A DNA stretch of 11,120 nt from an uncultured Eubacteriales bacterium. GTDB taxonomy: Bacteria; Bacillota; Clostridia; Oscillospirales; Oscillospiraceae. The notes beneath the pieces are model-generated. The model saw only the letters and a program-made list of their open reading frames with translations, did no database searches and had not been told where the DNA came from. The position numbers and the translations under genes are program-made. Shown here in pieces: positions 1 to 4,831 of the stretch. Location: assembly GCA_900546075.1 (NCBI GenBank), contig URBH01000059.1, positions 1 through 11,120 of the forward strand, given 5' to 3'. The stretch's first letter is position 1. Every line of letters starts with the position of its first letter.

Positions 1-63
1 AAATTTTTCTACCCCTCAGAATTAAAATGTCCTTGACATGGGGTACACTTCACAGCGAAGACG

Positions 64-131
64 GAGAGGGGAAATTAGGGCGCGATACCCTCTCAGTCAC
101 CTGCGGTGACAGCTCTCCCAAAGGGGGAGCC
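64..131. repeat. REP-like structured intergenic repeat
   Basis: Three nested or tandem inverted repeats lie together. GAGAGGG at 64-70 pairs with CCCTCTC at 88-94. GTCACC at 96-101 pairs with GGTGAC at 105-110 around a three-base loop. GCTCTCCC at 112-119 pairs with GGGGGAGC at 123-130 with one G-T wobble. From memory, the pattern of CCCTCTCAGTC, a short hairpin, then CTCCC-AAA-GGGGGAGCC recurs between genes in many Clostridia genomes. That recurrence is recalled, not tested here. There is no open frame of note across it. It could be a REP or MITE-type element or part of a transcript end for the gene on its right. Confidence 0.5.
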
Positions 132-151
132 AAGGACGTATTGGCACAAGA

Positions 152-183
152 AATGGAGCGTATCTGTACCGATACGCTCCATT
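152..183 (-). terminator. Terminator of the CHAP hydrolase gene
   Basis: A perfect 13-bp inverted repeat (152-164 with 171-183) surrounds a six-base loop. It lies 28 bases beyond the stop codon of the minus-strand gene. On the minus strand the stem is followed by a short T-rich run (TTCTTG), which is modest for an intrinsic terminator. Confidence 0.7.
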
Positions 184-211
184 CACTGTTTTACGACCAC
201 CCAATAAATGC

Positions 212-853
212 TTACAGGGTATTTTCCGCCACTGCGGCATAATCCGGAAGGCCGTAGCCCCGGATGTGAATTTCGCCCAGGGGAATAACGCGGTAGGCGA
301 CGGCGTCGTCCCGGTTGCCTTCGATGACCTTCACAAATGGCCATTTGGTTCCGACCACGATTCCCACATGGTCTGCCCAGCCGGTGCAGTCGCCGAGCCG
401 CTTTTCGTCCCAGTCGTAGAAGATGATGTCGCCGGGGAGAGGCGTGTAGTTGTCGTCCTCCTGCCAGCGGCCAAGCTCTCCGAACAGGCCAATGAGACGC
501 TCACAGCTGCATTCCGTGGGAATGATGTCCGTCAGGCCGCAGCGGATGGAAACGGCGCTGACGAAGGTGGCGCACCAGCTGTCGGTATACTGCACAGTGT
601 AGTTCTGCGCCAGCGGCTCGTGGGAATTGTACAGATCAATGATGGCTTCATGGCTTCCGTCCGATTCCTGACAGCCGAGATAGCTTTCGGCGGTTTGAAC
701 GACCTGCATCCGAAGCGTCGCTTCTCCCTCCGAGACCTTTCGGTAAAATCCCCACGGCTCCAGCGCGTAGTGAGCGGCAATGGCCGCAGCAAACAGCAGA
801 AGTGCCAAAATAGGGAGAATGGTGTCTAAATTCTGTTTCTTTTCGGTGATCAC
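212..853 (-). CDS. Membrane-anchored CHAP-domain amidase/peptidase
   Basis: Predicted 213-residue cell-wall hydrolase. Residues 1-11 are polar, 12-31 form one hydrophobic segment (signal anchor), and the rest should lie outside the membrane. Residues about 50-200 look like a CHAP/NlpC-P60-type cysteine hydrolase: an SWCATFVS block puts the likely nucleophile at Cys94, ADHVGIV supplies His162, and VIEGN around 176-180 provides the third catalytic position. PGDIIFYDW at 140-148 is the usual conserved strand before the His. Such enzymes cleave peptide or amide bonds of peptidoglycan. The start is GTG at 851-853, with AGGAGG seven bases upstream. It appears to be a single-gene unit with its own promoter and terminator. 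Several extra cysteines (61, 105, 115, 117, 156) could form disulfides. The substrate bond cannot be told from sequence. Confidence 0.87.
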   Translation of the reverse strand: MITEKKQNLDTILPILALLLFAAAIAAHYALEPWGFYRKVSEGEATLRMQVVQTAESYLGCQESDGSHEAIIDLYNSHEPLAQNYTVQYTDSWCATFVSAVSIRCGLTDIIPTECSCERLIGLFGELGRWQEDDNYTPLPGDIIFYDWDEKRLGDCTGWADHVGIVVGTKWPFVKVIEGNRDDAVAYRVIPLGEIHIRGYGLPDYAAVAENTL

Positions 854-883
854 GTCGAATCCTCCTGCGATAGGATGGTCACT

Positions 884-912
884 ATTCTACCATACCATTC
901 TCTCTTTCGCAA
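884..912 (-). promoter_or_regulatory. Sigma-A-type promoter of the CHAP gene
   Basis: On the minus strand TTGCGA (907-912) is followed after exactly 17 bases by TAGAAT (884-889). The predicted RNA start near 877 leaves a leader of about 25 nt carrying the AGGAGG at 861-866. The upstream terminator at 917-962 separates this gene from the operon to its right. Confidence 0.7.
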
Positions 913-916
913 CGAA

Positions 917-962
917 AAAATACGCCGGATTCGTCTAGGCACGACGAAAACCGGCGTATTTT
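917..962 (-). terminator. Strong terminator of the small-protein operon
   Basis: A long hairpin has an outer 12-bp stem (917-928 with 951-962) and an inner 6-bp stem (930-935 with 943-948) around a seven-base loop. On the minus strand it ends in a run of T residues. It starts two bases past the stop codon of the last gene in the operon. The outer stem is also T-rich on the plus strand, so it could act in both directions. Confidence 0.9.
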
Positions 963-963
963 G

Positions 964-1374
964 CTACAGAAATAGATACAGCCCAAGGGTCAGCAGAGCA
1001 AAATTCTGATCTTCCTCGCCGTTGCCGGACATGAGCAGAAGCAGCAGCACGACCATCAGGTCTTCCATGCAGAAGTCCTTTGGAAGAAGCTGGTGCAGAA
1101 AATTGCCGATGCCCAAAAGGGAATCTTGGGGTGGTTGGGGTGGTTTTCTCCGGGGCGGCGGGGGAGCGGGACGCTCCTGCCTGCGCGGATTGGAACAGGG
1201 CGGATTCTTCTGGCAGGGCGGCTTCCCCTGGGGCTGCGGCGGAGATAAATCGGGATTCCGGCGGGGCGGCTCCTGTCTGGGCGGTTCCGGTCGGGGCGGC
1301 TGCTGGGGCTGGGGGACGTCTGCCGGTCGGCGGCGATAGGTGCCGTCGGGCTGGGGAATATAGCGGTTGTACAT
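964..1374 (-). CDS. Proline-rich small protein with hydrophobic tail
   Basis: 136 residues, not assigned to a named family. Residues 1-85 are extremely rich in Pro, Arg and Gln (about 30 prolines) and look disordered and basic, with a few Cys (near 54 and 60). Residues 86-103 (a short segment with LLGIGNFLHQLL) look amphipathic. The tail, from about residue 104, has two hydrophobic stretches, VVLLLLL and FALLTLGLYLFL, separated by an acidic GNGEED linker. Third gene of a three-gene operon: its GGGAGGTGAC ribosome site overlaps the TGA of the previous gene, and the ATG follows closely. Short proteins ending in such Leu-rich blocks are common among uncharacterised Clostridia proteins (recollection). 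A role in the spore envelope is possible from the promoter but unproven. Confidence 0.8.
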   Translation of the reverse strand: MYNRYIPQPDGTYRRRPADVPQPQQPPRPEPPRQEPPRRNPDLSPPQPQGKPPCQKNPPCSNPRRQERPAPPPPRRKPPQPPQDSLLGIGNFLHQLLPKDFCMEDLMVVLLLLLMSGNGEEDQNFALLTLGLYLFL

Positions 1375-1380
1375 TCCTTG

Positions 1381-1731
1381 TCACCTCCCGGTCAGCATTT
1401 CTAAGCCGCCGGCATTGAGAAACGCCGAGGCAAGCCGTGCCATTTTTGCCGCACGCATGGCTTTTTCCAGCTTGGCGGAGCGCTCCCGGCTTATGTAGGG
1501 GGAGAGCGCCCGAAGCAGCGCCTGCTGGTTTTTGTCAATGCCGGACTGCCGGGTCACCCCGGCGAGCTTCTGCATGACGGAAAAATCCGGAAGCGCCGGA
1601 GGGGCAGGCTCCGGCGGCTGTTCCGGCTTTGCCTCCGGCGGCGGACTCATGGCCTGAGCCATGGACATGATCTGCTGCATCATCTGGGGGTTGCTCAGGA
1701 TGGCCCCCAGCTTTTCCTCCATCTCGCTCAT
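1381..1731 (-). CDS. Uncharacterised small helical protein
   Basis: 116 residues, soluble, no signal peptide or membrane segment. Residues 1-30 (MEEKLGAILSNPQMMQQIMS) are Met/Gln-rich and helical. Residues 31-48 are a Pro/Glu linker. Residues 50-110 form a basic helical region with SPYISRERSAKLEKAMRAAK. The pattern of a short NPQMMQQIM helix, proline linker and basic helix is familiar from uncharacterised proteins of spore-forming Clostridia, with no function known to me. Its ATG overlaps the TGA of the upstream gene (ATGA), so the two are probably translationally coupled. AGGCGG a few bases upstream is a weak ribosome site, which fits coupling. Confidence 0.82.
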   Translation of the reverse strand: MSEMEEKLGAILSNPQMMQQIMSMAQAMSPPPEAKPEQPPEPAPPALPDFSVMQKLAGVTRQSGIDKNQQALLRALSPYISRERSAKLEKAMRAAKMARLASAFLNAGGLEMLTGR

Positions 1732-1958
1732 TTGCCGCCTTCCGCTTGGGACAGCAGCTTTTTCGCCTCCGGGGTCGCGAGAAACGCGGAGATGGTTTTC
1801 TGCGCTCGGTCGTAATTCCCGGCGGCCGCGTCTTCCATGGCGCTGTTGATTTCATTTGAGTTAAGCTGCTGAAGCGACGCAAGCAGCTGCTGCCCCGCGG
1901 GGGACTGGACGAAGCGCATGATCTGCGCAAGCTCCTGTGAATTGGGTGTCGGTTGCAT
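1728..1958 (-). CDS. Uncharacterised 76-residue helical protein
   Basis: First gene of the small-protein operon, 76 residues, soluble and helical. Residues 7-33 contain AQIMRFVQSPAGQQLLASL and residues 60-70 contain FLATPEAKKLLSQ. These are two related 'SPAGQQLL / TPEAKKLL' motifs, suggesting an internal duplication or a two-helix hairpin. The start at 1956-1958 was chosen because GGAGG lies eight bases upstream on the minus strand; an in-frame upstream extension to 2027 would cross the predicted promoter. No named family is recognised. The operon promoter resembles mother-cell sporulation promoters, so a spore-related role is a reasonable guess only. Confidence 0.82.
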   Translation of the reverse strand: MQPTPNSQELAQIMRFVQSPAGQQLLASLQQLNSNEINSAMEDAAAGNYDRAQKTISAFLATPEAKKLLSQAEGGK

Positions 1959-1993
1959 AGGCTTACCTCCATGGGCTGGTGAAACTTCTGCTA

Positions 1994-2021
1994 TAGCATA
2001 TGCATCCGTTGGAAAAAATGT
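1994..2021 (-). promoter_or_regulatory. Sigma K/E-like sporulation promoter
   Basis: On the minus strand ACA (2019-2021) is followed after 16 bases by CATATGCTA (1994-2002). The Bacillus/Clostridia sigma K pattern is roughly mACm, 16 bases, CATAnnnTA; the -10 matches fully and the -35 nearly. It also fits the sigma E -10 in most positions. No good sigma A pair is visible here. The predicted start near 1986 gives a leader of about 28 nt containing the GGAGG. Confidence 0.5.
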
Positions 2022-2077
2022 ACACAAAAATCAGCCGCCTTTTTTAACGAAAACACATAGCAAAACCTGCCAATGTA

Positions 2078-2086
2078 TGATATAAT
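2078..2086 (+). promoter_or_regulatory. Extended -10 promoter of the phosphoesterase
   Basis: A consensus TATAAT at 2081-2086 is preceded by TGA, giving an extended -10 element. The -35 region 17 bases upstream (TAGCAA, 2058-2063) is poor. It is divergent from the sporulation-type promoter about 60 bases away. Confidence 0.65.
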
Positions 2087-2117
2087 CCCAGAAAGACAAA
2101 ATAAAGGCGGGAGCAAT

Positions 2118-2603
2118 ATGAAGATTCTGGTGCTGTCGGATTCCCATTCTGCGCTTCAATTTATGCGGCAATGCGTGGAATCGGTGAAGCCCGACGCGAT
2201 CATCCATCTTGGGGACTTTTTTGACGACGGCGTGGTCATCCATGAGGAAAATCCGGATATTCCGTTTTATCAGGTGCCGGGGAACTGCGACCGGTTTCGC
2301 TGCCCCTCCTGGCAGCCGGAGACGCTGGTGCAGCCCGTGTTTGGCGTGGAGCTTTTCATGACCCACGGGCATAGGCACAACGTGAAAATGGGGTTGGGCG
2401 CACTGCTGAAGGACGCCCGCGCCAGCCGGGTGGATGCGGTGCTGTACGGACACACCCACCAGACCGACTGCCGCCGGGAGCCGGACGGCCTTTGGATCCT
2501 GAACCCGGGCAGCTGCGGCTACGGCGGCGGAACGGCCGGTCTGATTCAGGTGGAGAACCGGAAAATCGTTACCTGCCGGATTCTCAGGGAAGCGGACCTG
2601 TAA
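2118..2603 (+). CDS. YfcE/MJ0936-type metallophosphoesterase
   Basis: 161-residue cytoplasmic calcineurin-like phosphoesterase. All metal-binding motifs are present in order: D8-x-H10 (LVLSDSH), HLGD with D33, PGNCD with N56, THGH with H83 and H85, and GHTH with H112 and H114, followed by NPGSCG. Length and motif set match the short YfcE/YsnB class of Mn-dependent phosphodiesterases; the physiological substrate of these is generally unknown. The start at 2118 was chosen because AGGCGGGAG lies just upstream; an in-frame ATG at 2073 would overlap the -10 element. Single-gene unit. Its TAA directly abuts the stop of the convergent gene at 2604. Confidence 0.93.
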   Translation: MKILVLSDSHSALQFMRQCVESVKPDAIIHLGDFFDDGVVIHEENPDIPFYQVPGNCDRFRCPSWQPETLVQPVFGVELFMTHGHRHNVKMGLGALLKDARASRVDAVLYGHTHQTDCRREPDGLWILNPGSCGYGGGTAGLIQVENRKIVTCRILREADL

Positions 2604-2774
2604 TTACCCCATGGTGGCAAGGAAAACCATGGCACTGATGAAGCCGATCCCGGAGAGAATCGCGGTGATGATGTTCACTGCCTTTTCCACAAAGTAGCGC
2701 CTGTCGGCGGCGTTGGGGTAGGCGGGTTCGCGGTAACGGCGTAAATTCGGGCGGGACAGAGTGTGTTGTTTCAT
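2604..2774 (-). CDS. Tail-anchored 56-residue membrane protein
   Basis: 56 residues. Residues 1-31 are basic and aromatic (LRRYREPAYPNAADRRYF) and residues 32-53 form one membrane helix (VNIITAILSGIGFISAMVFL) at the C-terminus. The ATG at 2772-2774 has AAAGGAGG seven to eight bases upstream, and translation from an earlier in-frame ATG would have to cross the -10 element. Similar tiny proteins (Arg/Tyr-rich start plus C-terminal helix) occur in many Clostridia, with no known function. It is convergent with and directly touches the phosphoesterase gene, and is divergent from the membrane protein at 2939. Confidence 0.78.
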   Translation of the reverse strand: MKQHTLSRPNLRRYREPAYPNAADRRYFVEKAVNIITAILSGIGFISAMVFLATMG

Positions 2775-2805
2775 TGGAAAAGCCTCCTTTTGTTTTTCTG
2801 ACAAC

Positions 2806-2811
2806 AGTATA
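2806..2811 (-). promoter_or_regulatory. Candidate -10 element for the 56-residue gene
   Basis: TATACT on the minus strand lies about 30 bases before the start codon, suitable for a short leader. No convincing -35 is seen at 16-18 bases (GGTTTA at 17). It shares the intergenic space with the opposing promoter at 2883-2911. Confidence 0.4.
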
Positions 2812-2882
2812 CAAAAGGTTCTGTCCAATAAACCGGACTGATTAAGCTTTTTTGAAAAATTTTTATCCCGGATGTGGGCGTC

Positions 2883-2911
2883 TTGCAACCCACCGGCAAA
2901 TATGTTATAAT
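2883..2911 (+). promoter_or_regulatory. Strong sigma-A promoter
   Basis: TTGCAA (2883-2888), 17 bases, TATAAT (2906-2911), the latter preceded by TGT, giving an extended -10. It drives the membrane protein gene starting at 2939. Confidence 0.85.
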
Positions 2912-2938
2912 ACAGAAAAAGTTACCCGGAGGTATTTT

Positions 2939-3349
2939 ATGGGAAAGACCGGTCAATTTGCGGAGAAGCAGACTGCCGTGCAGTCCACCGGCTTTGAGAA
3001 GTTCAAGACGGTGATGTCCAAAATCAATTCCGTCATCAATCTCATCGGCGTCTGGCTCTTCCGGCTGAGAAAGTTCATTATGGCCGCCCCGGTGATTTAC
3101 GCCGCCATTCGGCTGGCTTCCTATAACGGTCAGCATCTGCCGGAGCAGGTGGGGCTTGATCTGCAATCCACCGGTGAGTTTGCCATGACCGTGAGCCGTC
3201 AGCTGGCGGTGATGGGGCCGCTGGGGCTGACGGCGGCATGTCTGCTGCTGATGTTCTGCTCCAGAAAGGCAATGTACCCCTGGGCGATCAGCATTTTCAC
3301 CCTTGCGCTGCCGGTGCTGCTGCTGGTGAGCAACGTGTATCCCAACTGA
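2939..3349 (+). CDS. Uncharacterised three-helix membrane protein
   Basis: 136 residues. An N-terminal polar and amphipathic part (1-43, with FEKFKTVMSKINSVINLIGVW) precedes three likely membrane segments at about 47-65, 88-107 and 111-131. The second and third are linked by the short basic loop CSRKAMYPW. ATG at 2939 is chosen because CCCGGAGG lies seven bases upstream; an in-frame start at 2852 would precede the promoter. No named family is recognised; similar small membrane proteins are found in Oscillospiraceae (recollection). It has its own strong promoter, and no clear terminator is seen directly after it. Confidence 0.8.
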   Translation: MGKTGQFAEKQTAVQSTGFEKFKTVMSKINSVINLIGVWLFRLRKFIMAAPVIYAAIRLASYNGQHLPEQVGLDLQSTGEFAMTVSRQLAVMGPLGLTAACLLLMFCSRKAMYPWAISIFTLALPVLLLVSNVYPN

Positions 3350-3407
3350 GTTTAAGAAAATCTTTTGCGTCTGTTCAAGGTTTCTTCACCAATCGCCGCC
3401 GGGAGTA

Positions 3408-3416
3408 TGGTATACT
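3408..3416 (+). promoter_or_regulatory. Extended -10 promoter of the 3423-3570 transcript
   Basis: TATACT (3411-3416) preceded by TGG gives an extended -10. The best -35-like hexamer, TTCACC (3385-3390), is 20 bases away, so recognition would depend on the extended -10. Predicted RNA start is near 3423. Confidence 0.55.
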
Positions 3417-3450
3417 GTAGGTACAGAGGCGGAGACAGTGGGGAAAGCCG

Positions 3451-3549
3451 ATGCCGTGGAAATATCTGCGGATAAGCCAACGGTGTACCCGTGACACGCT
3501 GTGTCCCGTGGAGAGAGAAAATTATCATTGTGCGGCGGCTCAGCACTGA
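3451..3549 (+). CDS. Possible 32-residue peptide
   Basis: A short open frame lies inside the 3423-3570 transcript. It begins ATG-CCG-TGG-AAA, with GGGGAAAG just upstream as a possible ribosome site. The peptide is basic with three Cys (12, 18, 27). Its TGA falls within the terminator stem, which is unusual for a real gene since ribosomes would disturb the hairpin. Probably not coding, but it is the only plausible frame in this unit. Confidence 0.18.
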   Translation: MPWKYLRISQRCTRDTLCPVERENYHCAAAQH

Positions 3550-3565
3550 GCCGCCGCGTGTTTTT
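3532..3565 (+). terminator. Strong intrinsic terminator
   Basis: Perfect 11-bp GC-rich stem (3532-3542 with 3547-3557), four-base loop GCAC, then GTG and a run of five T. Typical rho-independent terminator on the plus strand. Confidence 0.9.
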
Positions 3566-3577
3566 GCGAAGAAAGAA

Positions 3578-3601
3578 GTCCGCCGGGAACACCCGACGGA
3601 C
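3578..3601 (-). terminator. Terminator of pgsA
   Basis: GTCCG-C-CGGG pairs with CCCG-A-CGGAC around a four-base loop, seven bases past the pgsA stop codon. On the minus strand the stem is followed by TTCTTTC. It sits next to the opposing terminator at 3532-3565, so the two units are well insulated. Confidence 0.7.
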
Positions 3602-3608
3602 AATTTGT

Positions 3609-4190
3609 TTATTCGCTTTCCAAATCCTGAACCTTTGCATTTTTCCCAAAGTACGCCAGAATATAGCTGACAAAGGAAATGCCCAGAAAAACCGCGTCCA
3701 CCGCCGCAATGATGCTCACTGCCGCGCTGTCCACGTTGGGGAACAGCACCAGGGCAATCAGGCTGACGAACAGGACGGTGGTGCAGACCTTTCCGGCCAT
3801 CAGCGCACCGGGAAGCATTTTTCCTTTTTTCAGATGCACCGCCCCCGCGATGAGCTGAAACAGCTCCTTGACGACGAACAGCGCCAGCACCGGGAACAGC
3901 TGGGGATGCTTCAGGGAAAGGCATACCGTCAGGGTGAACTGGGTGATCTTATCCGCCAGCGGGTCGAGAATTTTTCCCAGAGTGGAGACCATATTGAAGC
4001 GCCGGGCGACCTTTCCGTCGATCAGATCCGTCAGGCAGGAGACCGCCATAATCGTCCCGGCGGTGATATACTGATAGGTCTCGGTCGCGCCCAGATAGAT
4101 GTAAATGTAGACGGGAATCAGCGCCAGCCGGAACAGGCTCAACAGATTCGGAATGGTGAAAACTTCCTTTTTCCAGTCCTTGATGTGCAT
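3609..4190 (-). CDS. pgsA: CDP-diacylglycerol-glycerol-3-phosphate transferase
   Basis: 193-residue membrane enzyme of the CDP-alcohol phosphatidyltransferase family. It makes phosphatidylglycerol phosphate from CDP-diacylglycerol and glycerol-3-phosphate, the first committed step to phosphatidylglycerol and cardiolipin. The full family signature is present: D55, D58, G59, A62, R63, G72, D76 and D80, in the spacing D-x2-D-G-x2-A-R-x8-G-x3-D-x3-D. Hydrophobic helices at about 12-33, 40-57, 97-118, 129-150 and 157-183 and the length fit PgsA. The ATG at 4188-4190 has GGAGG eight bases upstream; a nearer ATG is out of frame. Single-gene unit with its own promoter. Other CDP-alcohol transferases (cardiolipin synthase type) cannot be fully excluded by motif alone. 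Confidence 0.9.
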   Translation of the reverse strand: MHIKDWKKEVFTIPNLLSLFRLALIPVYIYIYLGATETYQYITAGTIMAVSCLTDLIDGKVARRFNMVSTLGKILDPLADKITQFTLTVCLSLKHPQLFPVLALFVVKELFQLIAGAVHLKKGKMLPGALMAGKVCTTVLFVSLIALVLFPNVDSAAVSIIAAVDAVFLGISFVSYILAYFGKNAKVQDLESE

Positions 4191-4220
4191 GGATCATTCC
4201 TCCGAGACGGTTTGTTCTTT

Positions 4221-4249
4221 ATTATAGTCAAAAAATCTCTGTTTATCAA
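4221..4249 (-). promoter_or_regulatory. Sigma-A promoter of pgsA
   Basis: On the minus strand TTGATA (4244-4249), 17 bases, TATAAT (4221-4226), a near-consensus pair. RNA start is expected near 4214, about 24 nt before the ATG. No clear terminator separates it from the operon upstream (stop at 4301), only an AT-rich imperfect repeat at 4268-4299, so some read-through into pgsA is possible. Confidence 0.88.
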
Positions 4250-4300
4250 GGGTTCGCAGCCCTTCCAGGAAAATTTTTATAAATTATCCATATTTTTCCG

Positions 4301-4831
4301 TCAGGGAAGATTGTTCAGGTTCGTCGCCAACGGGTAATGCAGGGCGAGATGCTTCCAGGTATGCTTATCCAGCGTCCCGGTCATCGGAAGGCCGCATAAA
4401 ATTTGGAAGGACGACAGAGAATCCACCGTCGGTTCGTCCAGAATGCCGGAGTGGGTCGGTTCGGCGACGCTTTTATAAATGTCGGCAAGTACCGTCAGCA
4501 TGGCCTGCGCCAGATACAGATGGGGGTTGCTTTCTCCCCGGCGGATGACCTGACCGGGGTTGAGAATGACATCCACCGGTTGGGCGGCATCAATGCGCAC
4601 GAGAGCCGGGGTATAGACTCCGACAACGGCCTCCCATGTCGCCTGATCGGTGACGCCTGTCACCGGCAGACCGTGTTTTCGCTGGAAGGTGGAGACGGCG
4701 GCGGTGGTCTCCGGGCCGTAAATGCCGTCGGGAACGATGCGCAGATGGGTGGGGTCATCCTCGGCAATGACCCGGAGCATGGTCTGCAAGCTGCGGATGG
4801 GCTGACCAACAAAGGAAGATAGCGGTCTCAT
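4301..4831 (-). CDS. Peptidoglycan-binding protein, two PG_binding_1 repeats
   Basis: 176 residues, no signal peptide or membrane helix. It consists of two PG_binding_1-type repeats. The first (about 10-73) has the full pattern: a LQTMLR helix, DGIYGPET, AVSTFQRKHGLPVTG, TWEAVV. The second (about 100-168) is degenerate: the DGxxG turn is replaced by SGILDEPT, followed by SFQILCGLPMTG and TWKHLA. No catalytic domain is present. Its ATG overlaps the TGA of the upstream cortex-lytic enzyme gene (ATGA), so the two are translationally coupled and probably act together on cortex peptidoglycan. It is likely an accessory wall-binding or targeting subunit; function is inferred from context. Confidence 0.85.
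   Translation of the reverse strand: MRPLSSFVGQPIRSLQTMLRVIAEDDPTHLRIVPDGIYGPETTAAVSTFQRKHGLPVTGVTDQATWEAVVGVYTPALVRIDAAQPVDVILNPGQVIRRGESNPHLYLAQAMLTVLADIYKSVAEPTHSGILDEPTVDSLSSFQILCGLPMTGTLDKHTWKHLALHYPLATNLNNLP

Larger units (their letters stand above)
3423..3570 (+). ncRNA. Candidate small RNA of unknown class
   Basis: A compact transcription unit of about 148 nt is bounded by the extended -10 at 3408-3416 and the strong terminator at 3532-3565. Pairings in the body include CCGTGG with CCAACGG (3454-3482, one bulge) enclosing TATC-TGCG-GATA, and GACAC-GCT-GTGTC (3493-3505). It matches no riboswitch or housekeeping RNA that I can recognise (6S, SRP, RNase P, T-box and cobalamin were considered). 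No gene follows on the plus strand, so it is not a leader. It could instead be the mRNA of the 32-residue frame at 3451-3549. Confidence 0.4.

Noticed and set aside
27..242. A 71-codon plus-strand frame at the left edge
   Set aside because: It runs through the structured repeat and the terminator hairpin and has no ribosome site.
935..1418. Several overlapping frames on both strands around the proline-rich gene
   Set aside because: They are caused by the low-complexity GC-rich proline codons; only the frame with the GGGAGGTGA ribosome site and operon spacing is kept.
3423..3570. Known riboswitch or 6S RNA in the orphan transcript
   Set aside because: No conserved core of the cobalamin, T-box, TPP, FMN, SAM or c-di-GMP classes was seen, no gene lies downstream, and the ends do not pair as in 6S RNA.
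3501..4337. A 278-codon plus-strand frame opposite pgsA
   Set aside because: It starts inside the orphan transcript, passes through two terminators and lies antisense to pgsA. The Gln/His-rich product has no family features.
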